Positions 38,326 to 38,991 of a stretch of 38,991 nt of DNA are shown here, in pieces. Under the pieces are notes generated by a model, which saw nothing but the letters and a program-made list of their open reading frames with translations, had not been told where the DNA came from and made no database searches. Positions within the stretch are counted from its first letter, which is position 1; the number at the start of each line of letters is the position of its first letter. The stretch lies in the NCBI GenBank assembly GCA_949935795.1, contig CATLFX010000023.1, positions 1 through 38,991 on the forward strand. The letters run 5' to 3'. Source of the DNA: an uncultured Oscillospiraceae bacterium. GTDB lineage: Bacteria > Bacillota > Clostridia > Oscillospirales > Oscillospiraceae. Both the position numbers and the translations under genes were made by a program.

Positions 38326-38991
38326 TTAGCCCAGCACCTCCAGCCGGTCCAGCGTAGTCATGACCCGGCAGTAGTCCTCCGAGAGATTGAGCACGTTGTC
38401 CTCCAGGCTGTTGGGGTCGGGGTCGCTCTCGCCCCGGAGGGCCCCGAGCTCCATGAGCTTGCGGATGGTGGGCCGGTAGCTGTCCGGTACGTCCTTCAGC
38501 GTTCTGTACTTGGGCATATTCTCGTCCTCCTTTTCATGCTCCTGGGCGGCGTAATCCACCCAGGGCAGCTTGCCGTGCTTGGTCCACCTGCGGCTCCCGG
38601 CGGTGCCGGAGATCAGCTTGGCGGAGACGTTGGCCAGTGTGGACCGCTGCACCCCGCCCTTCCACTTGGGTGTGGCCTCCACCACCACGCCGCCGCCCAC
38701 ATACACCCCGATGTGGCCATCCATCCAGACGGCCTCGCCGGGGACGATGGTGGAGAAATCGGTGGATACGTCCCGGCAGCAGTCGATCATCTTTTTTGCA
38801 TCATAGTCGGGTACGCCATTACAAGCGTACCCCGCCCCGCCGTAGGTGCGGGACAGGTCGCCGTCCCAGCCCCACAGAATGCCCTTGATGAGGCCCACAC
38901 AGTCGAACAGGAAACCCTTATCCTTGATGGCGGTGGCCTGGGGCAGCCACTGCCGGTTGGTCTTGGCGTTGCTGCCCTGAGTGGTGGCCCG
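38326..38991 (-). CDS. Phage-type NlpC/P60-like endolysin, 5' end outside the window
   Basis: At least 222 codons are present; the frame is open to the window edge, so the start is missing. The catalytic Cys lies in FLFDCVGLIKGILWGW, and the expected His in GEAVWMDGHIGVYVGGG, the NlpC/P60 (or CHAP-like) Cys-His arrangement of peptidoglycan peptidases. After an acidic linker (EHEKEDEN), a ~60-residue C-terminal segment, KYRTLKDVPDSYRPTIRKL, is probably a wall-binding or accessory domain. It marks this region as prophage or integrative-element DNA. Confidence 0.82.
   Translation of the reverse strand, partial: RATTQGSNAKTNRQWLPQATAIKDKGFLFDCVGLIKGILWGWDGDLSRTYGGAGYACNGVPDYDAKKMIDCCRDVSTDFSTIVPGEAVWMDGHIGVYVGGGVVVEATPKWKGGVQRSTLANVSAKLISGTAGSRRWTKHGKLPWVDYAAQEHEKEDENMPKYRTLKDVPDSYRPTIRKLMELGALRGESDPDPNSLEDNVLNLSEDYCRVMTTLDRLEVLG

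Noticed and set aside
1-38991. CRISPR arrays and insertion sequences
   Set aside because: No regularly spaced direct repeats and no transposase frame were seen; inverted repeats are isolated terminators or intergenic palindromes.

Overview
The window looks like a chromosome segment of a GC-rich anaerobic Firmicute, most likely an Oscillospiraceae gut bacterium (Flavonifractor/Lawsonibacter/Pseudoflavonifractor type). The reasons are GC-rich codon use with strong GGAGG ribosome sites and TTGACA/TATAAT promoters, FeoAB, oligopeptide ABC importers with lipoprotein receptors, BlaI/BlaR1, EutH and DhaS-like TetR regulators. The assignment is an inference from protein character; no taxonomic marker gene is present.

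Layout. 1-3.2 kb: a TetR regulator divergent from a feoAB ferrous-iron operon with a dyad over its promoter. 3.2-6.1 kb (minus): an M24 aminopeptidase P-like gene with eutH, preceded by a small membrane protein. 6.2-6.9 kb: two convergent promoters and a compact terminated antisense RNA, then a small XRE regulator. 6.9-17.4 kb (minus): a seven-gene oligopeptide-importer operon whose parts are all unusual: a receptor that looks circularly permuted, an OppB with about 200 extra extracytoplasmic residues, an OppD with a ~240-residue mostly coiled-coil insertion, an OppF with two C-terminal membrane helices, a degenerate ApbE-like membrane protein and a discoidin-like protein. 17.5-21.4 kb (minus): blaI and a 1144-residue BlaR1-like protein with a duplicated ectodomain. 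21.5-22 kb: tRNA-Gly(GCC) followed by an exact copy of its 3' end.

22-29.4 kb: a membrane protein, cytidine deaminase, a helical protein, a CPA2 antiporter, a ZIP transporter, two half-size TauE/SafE proteins, and a TetR-radical SAM pair. 29.4-34.5 kb (plus): a conventional five-gene peptide/nickel-type ABC importer, useful as an internal comparison for the modified one. 34.5-35.4 kb: the C-terminal half of a second FeoB, cut off exactly where an AT-richer, phage-like region begins.

35.4-39 kb (minus): the phage-like region, with a BRO antirepressor, a ribbon-helix-helix regulator with a matching operator, a lipoprotein with duplicated domains, and the 3' part of an NlpC/P60-type endolysin that runs off the window. 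Between the last two lies the best candidate for an undescribed system: a 31-residue hydrophobic peptide gene between two perfect consensus promoters that face each other, with a terminated antisense RNA covering it. This is the architecture of a type I toxin-antitoxin module.
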